Shown here piece by piece: positions 33,588-42,555 of a DNA stretch of 64,000 nucleotides; the first letter of the stretch is position 1; each line of letters starts with the position of its first letter. A program made the translations under genes and the position numbers. The notes beneath the pieces were generated by a model. That model had not been told where the DNA came from. It saw only the letters and a program-made list of their open reading frames with translations, and searched no databases. The stretch comes from Pseudomonadota bacterium (lineage in GTDB: Bacteria; Pseudomonadota; Alphaproteobacteria; Sphingomonadales; Sphingomonadaceae): NCBI GenBank assembly GCA_023458055.1, contig JAEXAW010000060.1, positions 1 to 64,000 on the forward strand, in the 5' to 3' direction.

Positions 33588-34157
33588 TCAATCCATATGT
33601 TTGAGGCCGACGCGCAGATAATCCCAGCCGGTGATCAGCGTCAGCACCGCCGCGCCCCACAAGGTGACGATGCCGGTCGCCTTGATGAAATACCATTGCG
33701 GCAGCGCGCCCGCCAATATGAGGGCTCCCAGCGCGATGATCTGCAGCGTGGTCTTCCATTTGGCGAGTTGCGACACCGGGAGCGAGACCGTTTCCTTGAG
33801 CCCCGCCAAAAATTCCCGGAGGCCCGAAACGGCAATCTCGCGCAGCAAGATGACCAGCGCTGGAATGATATGGATGCCCTGGATCGATGCCGATTCATGG
33901 CGGGTTCCAACCAGCATGATGATGACGGCGGCGACCATGATCTTGTCCGCAATCGGATCAAGAAACACGCCGAGCCGCGACACCGCGCCTTGCGCACGGG
34001 CGAGATAGCCGTCGAAATAATCGGTGATACCCATCAGGCAATAGAGCGCGAAACCAAGGCCGTAGCCCAATTCCCATCCCGGGAACCACAGCAGCGCGAC
34101 CAGCAAGGGAACGGTAAAAATGCGCGACAGTGTCAGAATGTTAGGCAAGGTCAGCAT
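33588..34157 (-). CDS. pgsA: CDP-diacylglycerol-glycerol-3-phosphate 3-phosphatidyltransferase
   Basis: A 189-residue integral membrane enzyme that makes phosphatidylglycerophosphate, the committed step to phosphatidylglycerol and cardiolipin. The CDP-alcohol phosphotransferase motif is complete: DYFDGYLARAQGAVSRLGVF followed by LDPIADK, matching D-x2-D-G-x2-A-R-x8-G-x3-D-x3-D. The start NILTLSRI is typical of PgsA, and the length matches the family. It is divergent from the MFS gene. Confidence 0.93.
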   Translation of the reverse strand: MLTLPNILTLSRIFTVPLLVALLWFPGWELGYGLGFALYCLMGITDYFDGYLARAQGAVSRLGVFLDPIADKIMVAAVIIMLVGTRHESASIQGIHIIPALVILLREIAVSGLREFLAGLKETVSLPVSQLAKWKTTLQIIALGALILAGALPQWYFIKATGIVTLWGAAVLTLITGWDYLRVGLKHMD

Positions 34158-34271
34158 GGCTGTCCTCTCTTTAGCCCGCTCCCTTAAAATATAAAAGATT
34201 TTTGACCACAGCCATTCTGCGCACTAGAGACGGGTGCGCCAGCCAAGCGACAGACGGGACAGACTCACTTT

Positions 34272-35555
34272 ATGACACCGACCATCAGCCTGCTCGGCAA
34301 GCGCCGGTTTCTGCCATTATTCATCACGCAGTTCCTGAACGCGTTCAACGATAATGTGTTCAAGATGGCGATGGTGATGCTGGCGACCTACACTATCTAT
34401 AAGGATCCGGAGCAGGACGCCTTCTTTAACGCATTGGCGAGCGGCATTTTCATTCTGCCCTTCTTCCTGTTCTCGGCTCTTGCGGGACAATTATCCGATA
34501 GCAGCGACAAGGCGATGATCGCGCGCTGGGTCAAGACAGCGGAGATTGGCATCATGCTGGTCGGCGCGCTCGGCATCTATATCCACTCGATCCCGCTGAT
34601 GCTGCTCGCCTTGTTCGCGATGGGCGTCCATTCCAGCTTCTTTGGTCCCTTGAAATATGCGATTTTGCCGCAGCATCTCGAGAAAGACGAGGTCCTCGCG
34701 GGCACGGGGCTGGTTGAAGCCGGCACCTATATCGCAATCCTCGGTGGCACTATCTTGGGCGGGCTGCTCCCCTATAAGGAAGCCGCCATCACGGTGATCG
34801 GCATTTCCATCGTTGGACGGATCGCGGGGCAGTTCATCCCGCCTGCCCCGCCCGAACCCGATGCGCCTCCGCTCAGGATCGACTGGAATATTGTGCGCTC
34901 GTCATGGCGGCAGGTGTCGGCGACGATGCATATTCCGCGCCTGTTCCTCGCCATCTGCTCGATCAGCTTTTTCTGGGCCATCGGGATGATGCTGGCAGCG
35001 CAATTCCCGCCGCTCGTTGAAAATGTGTTAGGCTCCGACCGCACCGTCGCCACCATGTTTACCGCGCTCTTTTCCATCGGCGTTGCGATTGGATCGGTCA
35101 TCATCAATGTCCTGTTGAAGGGTAAGGTGTCAGCCAAATTTGCGCCCGCATCTGTGATCGTCATGGGCTTGTTCGTGCTCCATCTGTGGTGGACGGTTTC
35201 GCATTGGGCGCATGTCCCGGGTACCGGCGAACAGGGTCTGCTCAGCTGGCGCGAATTTCTTGCCCTGGGCAAAGGCGACTGGGTGCTGGTCGATCTCCTG
35301 GGCATCGCAATATTTGGCGGAATGTTCGTGGTGCCGCTGTACGCATTTCTCACCACAACCGTATCCAAGTCCGAAACCGCACGCACAATTGCGGCCAATA
35401 ATATCGTCAATTCGGGCTTCATGGTGATTGCGGCGGCGGTCCTGGCGCTGCTGGCGAAGGTCGGCTTTACGGTCCAGGATACGCTCCTCTCCGTCGCCAT
35501 CGCCTGCCTGATTGCCGCAGCGATTGCATGGAAGCTCCATAAAGCCTGCGATTGA
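34272..35555 (+). CDS. MFS transporter, LplT (lysophospholipid flippase)-like
   Basis: A 427-residue major facilitator protein with about 12 hydrophobic segments. The N-terminus RFLPLFITQFLNAFNDNVFK and the MGVHSSFFGPLKYAILPQHL loop are characteristic of LplT and of the transporter half of fused LplT-Aas proteins, which move lysophospholipids inward for re-acylation. No Aas acyltransferase domain follows here, so it is the stand-alone form. The neighbouring pgsA fits a phospholipid context. Confidence 0.82.
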   Translation: MTPTISLLGKRRFLPLFITQFLNAFNDNVFKMAMVMLATYTIYKDPEQDAFFNALASGIFILPFFLFSALAGQLSDSSDKAMIARWVKTAEIGIMLVGALGIYIHSIPLMLLALFAMGVHSSFFGPLKYAILPQHLEKDEVLAGTGLVEAGTYIAILGGTILGGLLPYKEAAITVIGISIVGRIAGQFIPPAPPEPDAPPLRIDWNIVRSSWRQVSATMHIPRLFLAICSISFFWAIGMMLAAQFPPLVENVLGSDRTVATMFTALFSIGVAIGSVIINVLLKGKVSAKFAPASVIVMGLFVLHLWWTVSHWAHVPGTGEQGLLSWREFLALGKGDWVLVDLLGIAIFGGMFVVPLYAFLTTTVSKSETARTIAANNIVNSGFMVIAAAVLALLAKVGFTVQDTLLSVAIACLIAAAIAWKLHKACD

Positions 35556-35618
35556 ATTGAAGACTCTTCCTTAACTTCCGTCGCGCTATGATGCGTTGCC
35601 GGAAAAGGAGATGGACCG

Positions 35619-36296
35619 ATGCCGTTATTGCCCCCCAAGCTGGTTGAACTGATCCGCCAGCGGATAGCCAACCCTCAGCGGCGCCACGAAACATTTGGCG
35701 GCGTTGCTGCCGGAATGGTGTTTACGCCCGACGCATTCAAGCATGTGATGGGCGGGAATGAGGCCGCTGATAAGGCCGCCAATCTGGTCTTCAAGCAGAT
35801 GGAGGCATGGGGGCAAAGCATGAAGCCGATGCACGTCACTGCCTTCCCCGACGGCACCCATAGCGCAACCACCAATCCCGACAGCGACGCGCCCGCCCCG
35901 CCTGCGACCGATGCGCAACTTGCCACGCTGGAGCAAGAAATCGGCCGACCGCTTCCCGCGGATTTGCGCGAACTTTATAAAATTTCAAACGGCGGCTGGG
36001 GGCCGGGGGTCGGCTATACGCCCGACTATGGTACCGGCATTGTCTCGACCGCAGCGCTGGCCTCCGACTATGCCGATCTGCGTCGGCGCGGTCCTGGCTA
36101 TACCGGCCAAGCCGAATGGCCGGCCCATTACCTGCCCATCGCCAGCGAGACCGGACCGACCTCTTATGATCTCGACACCGGCCAGATCGTTCGCTTTGAC
36201 GATTATTATTACGACAATGGCAAGTCCATCCCCGAAGCGTTCAGCATAAGCCATCAAAGCCTTGCCGATTGGCTCGAAGATTGGGTGGTCAGCTAG
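35619..36296 (+). CDS. SMI1/KNR4 family protein
   Basis: A 225-residue soluble protein. Residues from about 98 carry the SMI1/KNR4 signature: ATLEQEIGRPLPADLRELYK followed by ISNGGWGPG, then FDDYYYDNG and a C-terminal LADWLEDW helix. SMI1/KNR4 domains are often immunity proteins of contact-dependent toxin systems, but no toxin gene is adjacent. The N-terminal 90 residues are helical and of unknown role. AAGGAG precedes the start. Confidence 0.8.
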   Translation: MPLLPPKLVELIRQRIANPQRRHETFGGVAAGMVFTPDAFKHVMGGNEAADKAANLVFKQMEAWGQSMKPMHVTAFPDGTHSATTNPDSDAPAPPATDAQLATLEQEIGRPLPADLRELYKISNGGWGPGVGYTPDYGTGIVSTAALASDYADLRRRGPGYTGQAEWPAHYLPIASETGPTSYDLDTGQIVRFDDYYYDNGKSIPEAFSISHQSLADWLEDWVVS

Positions 36297-36361
36297 AGCG
36301 GGAACCAAGCGACTGTGCCTGACGTTGCTAGTATCATCGACAGCGACCAGAGGAGAGCCCC

Positions 36362-36598
36362 ATGCCCCAATGCCACACCTGCGGAAATGATTATGACAAG
36401 GCGTTCCAGATCACGCATACCTCCGGTGTCTATATGTTCGACAGTTTCGAATGCGCGATCCAGGCGCTTGCCCCCACCTGCGCGCATTGCGGATGCCGTA
36501 TCATCGGCCACGGCATGGAGGCCGACGGCACCTTCTATTGCTGTGACCATTGCGCCAAGAAGGCGGGCGTCAAGGGCCTCAACGACCGGGTCGATTGA
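36362..36598 (+). CDS. Small zinc-ribbon-like protein
   Basis: A 78-residue Cys-rich protein. Cysteine pairs CHTC near the N-terminus, then CAHCGC followed by IIGHGMEADGTFYCC and HC form two zinc-ribbon-like sites. Such short proteins are common in alphaproteobacteria and of unknown function. GAGGAGAG upstream provides the ribosome site. It follows the SMI1 gene by 65 bp on the same strand. Confidence 0.75.
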   Translation: MPQCHTCGNDYDKAFQITHTSGVYMFDSFECAIQALAPTCAHCGCRIIGHGMEADGTFYCCDHCAKKAGVKGLNDRVD

Positions 36599-36630
36599 AC
36601 ATATTGGCTCGCCAAGAAAGGCTCAGCATC

Positions 36631-37668
36631 CTAATTACAAGTGCACGGCAATTCCTGCAATTGGCCGTCACTGGCGCGGTAGGTGCGGGTGAATTTGGGA
36701 TTGTCCACCCGGCCTTCGGGCAAATGCACCCGCGACGCCGTACCGATGCCGGTGACCTTGACTTTGGCGACATTGAGCGGGCCAGTCGTCGGAAGGCCGC
36801 GTAACGCATCGCCCCACACCACCCACGCCCCGCCATCGGGCGCGGTGGCGTACACTCGTCCCGTCCCGTCCGGTTCAACCGCTAGCGCTGCACTTTCATC
36901 GACGCCGAGCCCGATCATCGCGGGCAGATCAGCCGGACGCCCCGCCTGGGCCTTGGCAACGAAGGCAAACAGCCGCCCCAACCGGTCGCGTTCCTTGAAA
37001 TGAGTATCGGTAATGACCCCCTTCAGCAGCGCAAAATTGAGGAAGTCGCCCTCGATGGTGTTGGCGCGACCGAACGGATCGGCAAGCGCTTCGGGGCTTT
37101 TGATGCTGCCATCGTCCATCGCGCCGTAAAGCTTTTCGCCCTGGATCGCGAGGCCCGCGCTGGTTCCGGCGAAGGGTTTGCCCGCCGCGACATGGGCGTT
37201 GATAATATCAGCGACCGGCGTTCCACGCCAATAGCGAACGTAGCGGGCCTGATCGCCGCCTGCGACAAAGATGCCATCGGCCTTGCGCAGCCGGTCGAGG
37301 ATCTTCGGATCATTGGCGGCGGAACGGTCATAAAAAACAAAAGTTTCGGCAGACTGGATGCCGCCAATCTCGCGGTAAAATTCCTTGCCGATCTCGCCTG
37401 CATAGGACGCGCGCAAGATGACGATATGGCCGTTGCCCGCCTTGCCGAAGAACCAGCGCATGGCTTCATGGTCACGGTCGCCGCCGCCGAGGAGCAACAG
37501 GCCTCCCGAAACCTTGTCCGGCGTCGGCGTGTTGAGCTTGCCCGCGATATAATGGCGATAGGCCGGGCCTTTCGCGCTGGCGGAGCCCCCGGGCAAAAGG
37601 ACACACAGAAGCAGGCTCAACATCGCCAGCATGCTCCCCCAGCCCGTGTCTTTGATCAAATGTCGCAT
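36631..37668 (-). CDS. Secreted cyanophycinase-like peptidase (S51 family)
   Basis: A 345-residue protein with a signal peptide (MLAMLSLLLCVLLPGGSASA). The mature part shows the S51 serine peptidase pattern: GGGDRDHEAM near the start, AGGDQARYVRYW, the nucleophile elbow GTSAGLAIQG, and the ITDTHFKERDRLGRL segment with the acid/His region. Cyanophycinases cleave beta-Asp-Arg dipeptides from cyanophycin; extracellular forms let bacteria feed on it. ATG 37668 follows AAAGGAAA. The divergent TonB-dependent receptor may import a related substrate (inference from position only). Confidence 0.82.
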   Translation of the reverse strand: MRHLIKDTGWGSMLAMLSLLLCVLLPGGSASAKGPAYRHYIAGKLNTPTPDKVSGGLLLLGGGDRDHEAMRWFFGKAGNGHIVILRASYAGEIGKEFYREIGGIQSAETFVFYDRSAANDPKILDRLRKADGIFVAGGDQARYVRYWRGTPVADIINAHVAAGKPFAGTSAGLAIQGEKLYGAMDDGSIKSPEALADPFGRANTIEGDFLNFALLKGVITDTHFKERDRLGRLFAFVAKAQAGRPADLPAMIGLGVDESAALAVEPDGTGRVYATAPDGGAWVVWGDALRGLPTTGPLNVAKVKVTGIGTASRVHLPEGRVDNPKFTRTYRASDGQLQELPCTCN

Positions 37669-37811
37669 GCTGTGGTTTCCTTTGTAACCCGTTTGCGGTT
37701 CCATTTCGGCCCCGAATCTGTAATCAAATAACAATCTTGGGAAAAGGATTGAAATAATTTGTGGAAATTTAGGGATCGGTTGGGAACGATCGGGTATTGA
37801 AAAGGGGATAG

Positions 37812-40553
37812 ATGATGAACCACACGCACGCATTTCGCCTTGCTCTGGCACTGGGCGTCAGCCTCTCCGCCCTCGCCTCGCCGGCCTTTGCGCAGGATGC
37901 GGCACAGACCGATGAGGCGGCACAAGCGGAAGCCGACGCGATTATCGTCACCGGCTCGCGCATTCCGACCATCCGCGATCAAGGCCCCGCGCCAGTCACG
38001 GTGATCGGCGCCGATGAGATGCGCGCCAATGGCTATACCAATGTCCCGGAGTTGCTTTCGGCGCTGACGCAAAATAGCGGCGCGACGCAAAGCCCCCAAT
38101 CGGGGAGCAGTGCCGATTTCACCCCCGGCGCGCAACAGGTCGACCTGCGCGGGCTTGGCCCCAATCATACGTTGGTGCTGATCAACGGGCGGCGCATTGC
38201 GGACTTTCCCCTGCCCTATATCGGCAAGAGCAACTTCACCGATATTTCCAATATCCCCGCCGGGCTGATCGACAAGGTCGAGGTTTTGAGCGGCGCCGCC
38301 TCCGCGATTTATGGGTCGGACGCGATTGCCGGCGTGGTCAATTTCAAGATGAAGGACAAGCTTGACGGGCTGACGCTCGATTACCGTCACGGTCGCACCG
38401 AGCATGGCGGCGGCCTGTCGCATCGCATCACCGCAACCGGCGGCTGGTCGAGCGGGCCGTTCAACATTGCAGGCGGTATCGAATATCAAGACCAGCGGCC
38501 CTTATGGGGGTTTCAGCGCAGCATTCAGGACAGCACGGCGGATAGCCCGTCCGCCCGCACCGCGGTCGCGCGCCGCACCTTCGTCCGCGCCGATGAAAAT
38601 GTCGACTATATCGATCCCCCCGCCGGAGCGTGTGAAGCGCTGGCGCATCTGAACGGCGGCACCACTGCGCTCTATAACCGCCCGCGCTATGGCGATTTCT
38701 GCGGCAGCCGGGAATCCATCGGCTATGGCACGATCATTTCGGGCCGGAAGGGCTTTAACAGCTTCCTCACCACCTCCTATGAATTGTCCGACGCGGCAAC
38801 TTTGTTCTTCGACGGGCAGTTGGGGATCAGCAAGGTGCGGTTGATGTACGATGTCCAAAGCTGGGCGTTCGAGCAACAATCAAGCAGCAGCGACAATTAT
38901 TTCTACAACAGCTTCACCGGCCAGCTTGAAGACTGGTCGCGCCAGTTTGCCCCTGAAGAATCGGGCGGCTTTCACATGCAGCGCAGCAAGCAGACGACCT
39001 TTAGTCTGACGCCAGGCATCAGCGGCACGCTGGGCAGCGCATGGAATTACGAAGCCTCGTTCAACTATAGCCGCTATAAATCAGTGGTGCGCTGGCCGCA
39101 GATTATCAATGCAAAGGCGCAGGCTCTTTTCCTTGGCCCCCGCCTCGGAATCGACGATGACAGCGGCTACCCAATTTATAACGCCGACCCCGCGCGGCTC
39201 TATCGCGCGCTGACGCCAGCCGAATATGCCAGCATTTCTGCTGACACCATCTACAAACCCGTTGCATGGACCAGCAATGCGCAGGTCACGGTCAATAATG
39301 GCGAATTATTCCGGCTGCCCGCCGGCCCGGTTGGTTTCGCGGCGGTCGCCGAATATGGCAAGCAAGGCTACGACCTGAACCCCGATCCACTCGCCCTTAC
39401 GGATTATTATTTCAGCTGGAAGGACAGCGACGGTTCGGGCAAGCGCAGCCATGCCGCGATCGGCGGGGAATTGCGCGTGCCGGTGCTGGATTTCGTGACC
39501 CTGACCGGGGCTGGCCGCTATGATCATTTCGGTTTTGCCGGACGCAAAGTCGGTAAGTTCACCTATAATGGCGGGCTTGAAGTGCGCCCCGTGAACAGCC
39601 TGTTGCTGCGCGCCGCCTATGGCACCGCATTCCGCGCGCCTGATCTTCACTATCTTTTCACCGGTCCCGGCAATGTCGAAAGCAGCGTCGATGATTATTA
39701 TCTCTGTGCCGTCGAAGAGCCGGACGAAGATATCGGCGACTGCAGCTATTCCGGAACCGGCGTGATCGTCCAGCGCAACGGCAACAGAACGCTAAAGCCC
39801 GAAACCGGGCGCACCTTGACGGCGGGCATGGTGTTCTCGCCGTCCCCACGCCTCCATCTGTCGGTGGATTATTTCCGCGTAACCTTGTCCAATCAGGTCG
39901 ATGATCTCAGCATCGACCGGCTGGCGCGCACCGAGGCGCAATGCCGCACCAGTGGCGACACGTCGCCCACCTGCCTTGATGCCATCGCGCGCATCCATCG
40001 TTTTGCCAGTGGCGGCCGCGCGGGCCAAATTGAATCGTTCAGCATCAATCCGATCAACATTGCCAAGGAAAAAGTCAGTGGTATCGATTTTGCCTTCCGC
40101 GGCAGCGTGCCAACCGGCATTGGCACCTTCTCCCTATTGCTGAACCACACCCACACGCTGAAGCACCGCTTCCAGCAATATCCGGGTGATGCCTGGGTCA
40201 ACAAGCTCGCTTATGACAGCAGCTATTATATCCCGCGCGACAAGAGCAATGCGAGCCTCAGCTGGGAGCAGGATGGCCTCAGCTGGACGGTTTCGGGGAC
40301 GCGCCTTGGCAAACTCCCAAATTACGCCGAGGATGGTTGGATCAAGGCAAGCTATCTGTTTAACTCAACCCTGCAATATGATTTCACCGATCATCTGCGC
40401 GGATCGCTGACGGTCAAGAATCTGCTCGATACCAAACCAGTGAAGGATCCGACCTGGTCAAGCTATCCCTATTACAACACGAGTTGGTTCGACAGTGTGG
40501 GGCGCAGCGTGTTTATGCAATTGACCTATAAGCTGGGCGGCAAGGGGTTGTGA
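37812..40553 (+). CDS. TonB-dependent outer-membrane receptor
   Basis: A 913-residue receptor with signal peptide (ALASPAFA), a TonB-box-like DAIIVTGSRIP, a plug domain (PVTVIGADEMRANGYTNVPE, then VEVLSGAASAIYGSDAIAGVVN) and a 22-strand-type barrel that ends in YKLGGKGL. It takes up large or scarce nutrients across the outer membrane with energy from TonB-ExbBD. It is of the long Sphingomonas/Caulobacter type without a FecA-like signalling domain. The substrate is unknown; the divergent secreted peptidase suggests a peptide-like compound. Confidence 0.9.
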   Translation: MMNHTHAFRLALALGVSLSALASPAFAQDAAQTDEAAQAEADAIIVTGSRIPTIRDQGPAPVTVIGADEMRANGYTNVPELLSALTQNSGATQSPQSGSSADFTPGAQQVDLRGLGPNHTLVLINGRRIADFPLPYIGKSNFTDISNIPAGLIDKVEVLSGAASAIYGSDAIAGVVNFKMKDKLDGLTLDYRHGRTEHGGGLSHRITATGGWSSGPFNIAGGIEYQDQRPLWGFQRSIQDSTADSPSARTAVARRTFVRADENVDYIDPPAGACEALAHLNGGTTALYNRPRYGDFCGSRESIGYGTIISGRKGFNSFLTTSYELSDAATLFFDGQLGISKVRLMYDVQSWAFEQQSSSSDNYFYNSFTGQLEDWSRQFAPEESGGFHMQRSKQTTFSLTPGISGTLGSAWNYEASFNYSRYKSVVRWPQIINAKAQALFLGPRLGIDDDSGYPIYNADPARLYRALTPAEYASISADTIYKPVAWTSNAQVTVNNGELFRLPAGPVGFAAVAEYGKQGYDLNPDPLALTDYYFSWKDSDGSGKRSHAAIGGELRVPVLDFVTLTGAGRYDHFGFAGRKVGKFTYNGGLEVRPVNSLLLRAAYGTAFRAPDLHYLFTGPGNVESSVDDYYLCAVEEPDEDIGDCSYSGTGVIVQRNGNRTLKPETGRTLTAGMVFSPSPRLHLSVDYFRVTLSNQVDDLSIDRLARTEAQCRTSGDTSPTCLDAIARIHRFASGGRAGQIESFSINPINIAKEKVSGIDFAFRGSVPTGIGTFSLLLNHTHTLKHRFQQYPGDAWVNKLAYDSSYYIPRDKSNASLSWEQDGLSWTVSGTRLGKLPNYAEDGWIKASYLFNSTLQYDFTDHLRGSLTVKNLLDTKPVKDPTWSSYPYYNTSWFDSVGRSVFMQLTYKLGGKGL

Positions 40554-40565
40554 GGTAAGGCCAAT

Positions 40566-40587
40566 CCTCTCCCGCAACCGGGAGAGG
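40566..40587. terminator. Bidirectional stem-loop between convergent genes
   Basis: CCTCTCCCG-CAAC-CGGGAGAGG is a perfect nine-base stem between the TonB receptor and serB, which converge. There is no T tract, so termination strength is uncertain. Confidence 0.6.
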
Positions 40588-40588
40588 G

Positions 40589-41470
40589 TCAGCCCGTCAC
40601 CCACTCCGCTCTCGGCACGCCTTGGGCGTAGAGCAACACCGTCAAATCCCCGGCATTCACGGCGACATCCGCAGCCGCCCGCGCTTTTTCCTTGGCGTGG
40701 TACGCATAGCCGGTTCCCGCCGCCTCGATCATCGGTATGTCATTGGCACCATCGCCCACCGCAAGGCTGGCTTCGCGGGCAATGCCCAGGCGGGTTAGCG
40801 CAGCTTCCAGCGTGCTGCGTTTATAGGCGCTATCGACAATCGGCTGTTCGACCGTTCCGGTGAGCTTGCCATCGGCAATGCCGAGACGGTTCGCGAAGCC
40901 TTGGTGAAAACCGATCTGCTCCGCCACCGGATCCACAAAATGTGTGAATCCGCCCGAGACCAGCACACATTCCGCACCCCAACCGCGCATCGTCTGGATG
41001 AGTGTGCGCGCACCGGGCATGAGCGTCACCCTTTCGCGTAAACATTGTTCGACGGTGGTTTCGGGAAGGCCTTGCAAAAGCGCCACCCGCGCCGCCAGAG
41101 CTTCGGCAAAATCGAGTTCACCCTGCATCGCGCGCTCGGTAATCTCCGCGATTTGCGGCTTAATGCCGGCATAATCGGCGAGTTCGTCAATGCATTCAAC
41201 CGGAATCATGGTCGAATCCATATCCGCGACAAGCAACATCTTCTTGCGCGTTGCTTCCACCTGCACGGCGATGTCGAGGCCGTCAGCCCCGTCCTTGAGC
41301 GCCGCGCGCGCTTCTTCCAGTCTCGCGCCGAACGGGATGTCGAGCGCGACGCCTTCGTCCAGCCAGCGCGGATCTTGGGGTTCGCACCCCAGTTCGGCCA
41401 GTTGATCCCGCACCGCATAAAAAGCGGCTGCATCGCGCGGGCTGGCTGCTATGACGGTGGCGATGAACAT
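40589..41470 (-). CDS. serB: Phosphoserine phosphatase
   Basis: A 293-residue HAD phosphatase that completes serine synthesis. An N-terminal ACT-like portion (about 1-80) precedes the catalytic DMDSTMI (nucleophile Asp), the SGGFTHFVDP motif II and VGDGANDIPMI motif. The length matches alphaproteobacterial SerB. AAGGGA precedes ATG 41470. The start codon overlaps that of miaA on the opposite strand (CATG at 41468-41471), so the two genes begin head to head with no space between. Confidence 0.93.
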   Translation of the reverse strand: MFIATVIAASPRDAAAFYAVRDQLAELGCEPQDPRWLDEGVALDIPFGARLEEARAALKDGADGLDIAVQVEATRKKMLLVADMDSTMIPVECIDELADYAGIKPQIAEITERAMQGELDFAEALAARVALLQGLPETTVEQCLRERVTLMPGARTLIQTMRGWGAECVLVSGGFTHFVDPVAEQIGFHQGFANRLGIADGKLTGTVEQPIVDSAYKRSTLEAALTRLGIAREASLAVGDGANDIPMIEAAGTGYAYHAKEKARAAADVAVNAGDLTVLLYAQGVPRAEWVTG

Positions 41471-42452
41471 GGAGCATCCCTTCGACCAAATGGTGGCAGC
41501 GGGCGAGCGCCCGCGCGTCGCGCTTATTGCGGGTCCGACCGCGAGCGGCAAGAGCGGATTGGCGGTCGCGCTCGCAAAAGCGTTGGAGGCGGCGGGCGAA
41601 AAGGCCGTCATCATCAATGCCGACGCCAGTCAGGTCTATGCCGACCTCACGGTACTGTCCGCCCGGCCCACGGTCCCGGAGATGGCGGGCGTGCCGCACC
41701 GCCTGTTCGGCCATGTCGATGGCGCGGAGGACTATAATGCCGCCCGCTGGGCGGGTGAGGCGAAGGCGGAAATAGCAGCAGCGCACACCAGCGGCGCGGT
41801 CAGCATCCTCGTCGGCGGCACCGGCCTTTATCTGCGCACATTGCTGAACGGCATCGCGCCAGTGCCGGAGATTGAAGCAGACATACGCGCGCGGGTCCGC
41901 AGCCTTGCGGTTGCCGACGCTTATGGCGAACTGCAACAGACCGATCCGGTCGCCGCCGCGCGGCTGAAGCCCGCCGATACCACGCGGGTATCGCGCGCGC
42001 TTGAAGTCGTGCTGTCGTCCGGCATACCCATCGGCGAATGGCAGACGCGCACGCAAGGCGGCATTGCCGACGCTATCGCGCTCACGCCCTTCATCCTCCT
42101 TCCCCCACGCGCATGGCTCATCGAACGGTCCGATCGGCGCTTTGTCGAGATGATCGAGAGCGGCGGGGCCGAGGCCGAGGTTCGCGCGCTACTTGCCCGC
42201 AAGCTCAACGAAAATCTCCCGGTCATGCGCGCGATCGGCGTACCCGAGGTCGCTGCCATGCTGCGCGGGGAGATAAGCCAGGCGGACGCCATTGCCGCAG
42301 GCCAGCTTGCCACCCGCCAATATGCCAAGCGCCAATATACCTGGTTCCGCAATCAACCTCCTGCGGATTGGGCACGTAATGAAGAGTCACTTAATTCTTC
42401 AAATATTTCTCAACTAGCAATATTATTACGTGATGGAGTGTTGACAAGATAG
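41469..42452 (+). CDS. miaA: tRNA dimethylallyltransferase
   Basis: A 327-residue enzyme that adds dimethylallyl to A37 of tRNAs reading U-starting codons, which includes tRNA-Leu(CAA). The P-loop GPTASGKS, the substrate segment NADASQVYADL, the GGTGLYLRTLLNG block and the C-terminal RQYAKRQYTWFRNQ are family signatures. ATG 41469 has GGTGG at proper spacing; ATG 41463 and 41490 are alternatives. Divergent and overlapping with serB at the start codon. The last 30 residues (SLNSSNISQLAILL) are AT-rich and unlike the rest, perhaps a recent extension. Confidence 0.92.
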   Translation: MEHPFDQMVAAGERPRVALIAGPTASGKSGLAVALAKALEAAGEKAVIINADASQVYADLTVLSARPTVPEMAGVPHRLFGHVDGAEDYNAARWAGEAKAEIAAAHTSGAVSILVGGTGLYLRTLLNGIAPVPEIEADIRARVRSLAVADAYGELQQTDPVAAARLKPADTTRVSRALEVVLSSGIPIGEWQTRTQGGIADAIALTPFILLPPRAWLIERSDRRFVEMIESGGAEAEVRALLARKLNENLPVMRAIGVPEVAAMLRGEISQADAIAAGQLATRQYAKRQYTWFRNQPPADWARNEESLNSSNISQLAILLRDGVLTR

Positions 42453-42458
42453 ATTATG

Positions 42459-42524
42459 ATGGGTAGCCACGCCCTTCCCATTCTTGTTGCACTGCGGCAT
42501 AAGATGAATGGAAATCCATCCTAA
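42459..42524 (+). promoter_or_regulatory. Possible ilv leader peptide
   Basis: A 21-codon frame just upstream of ilvB contains the run LPILVAL, that is three Leu, one Ile and one Val within seven codons, the composition expected of an ilv attenuator leader. A small ATGG-AAAT-CCAT hairpin overlaps its end. There is no strong ribosome site and no clear terminator, so the idea is tentative. It would favour ilvB starting at GTG 42556. Confidence 0.3.
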
Positions 42525-42555
42525 ACGGCTCGTGCCGCCATCCGGGAGACGACAA

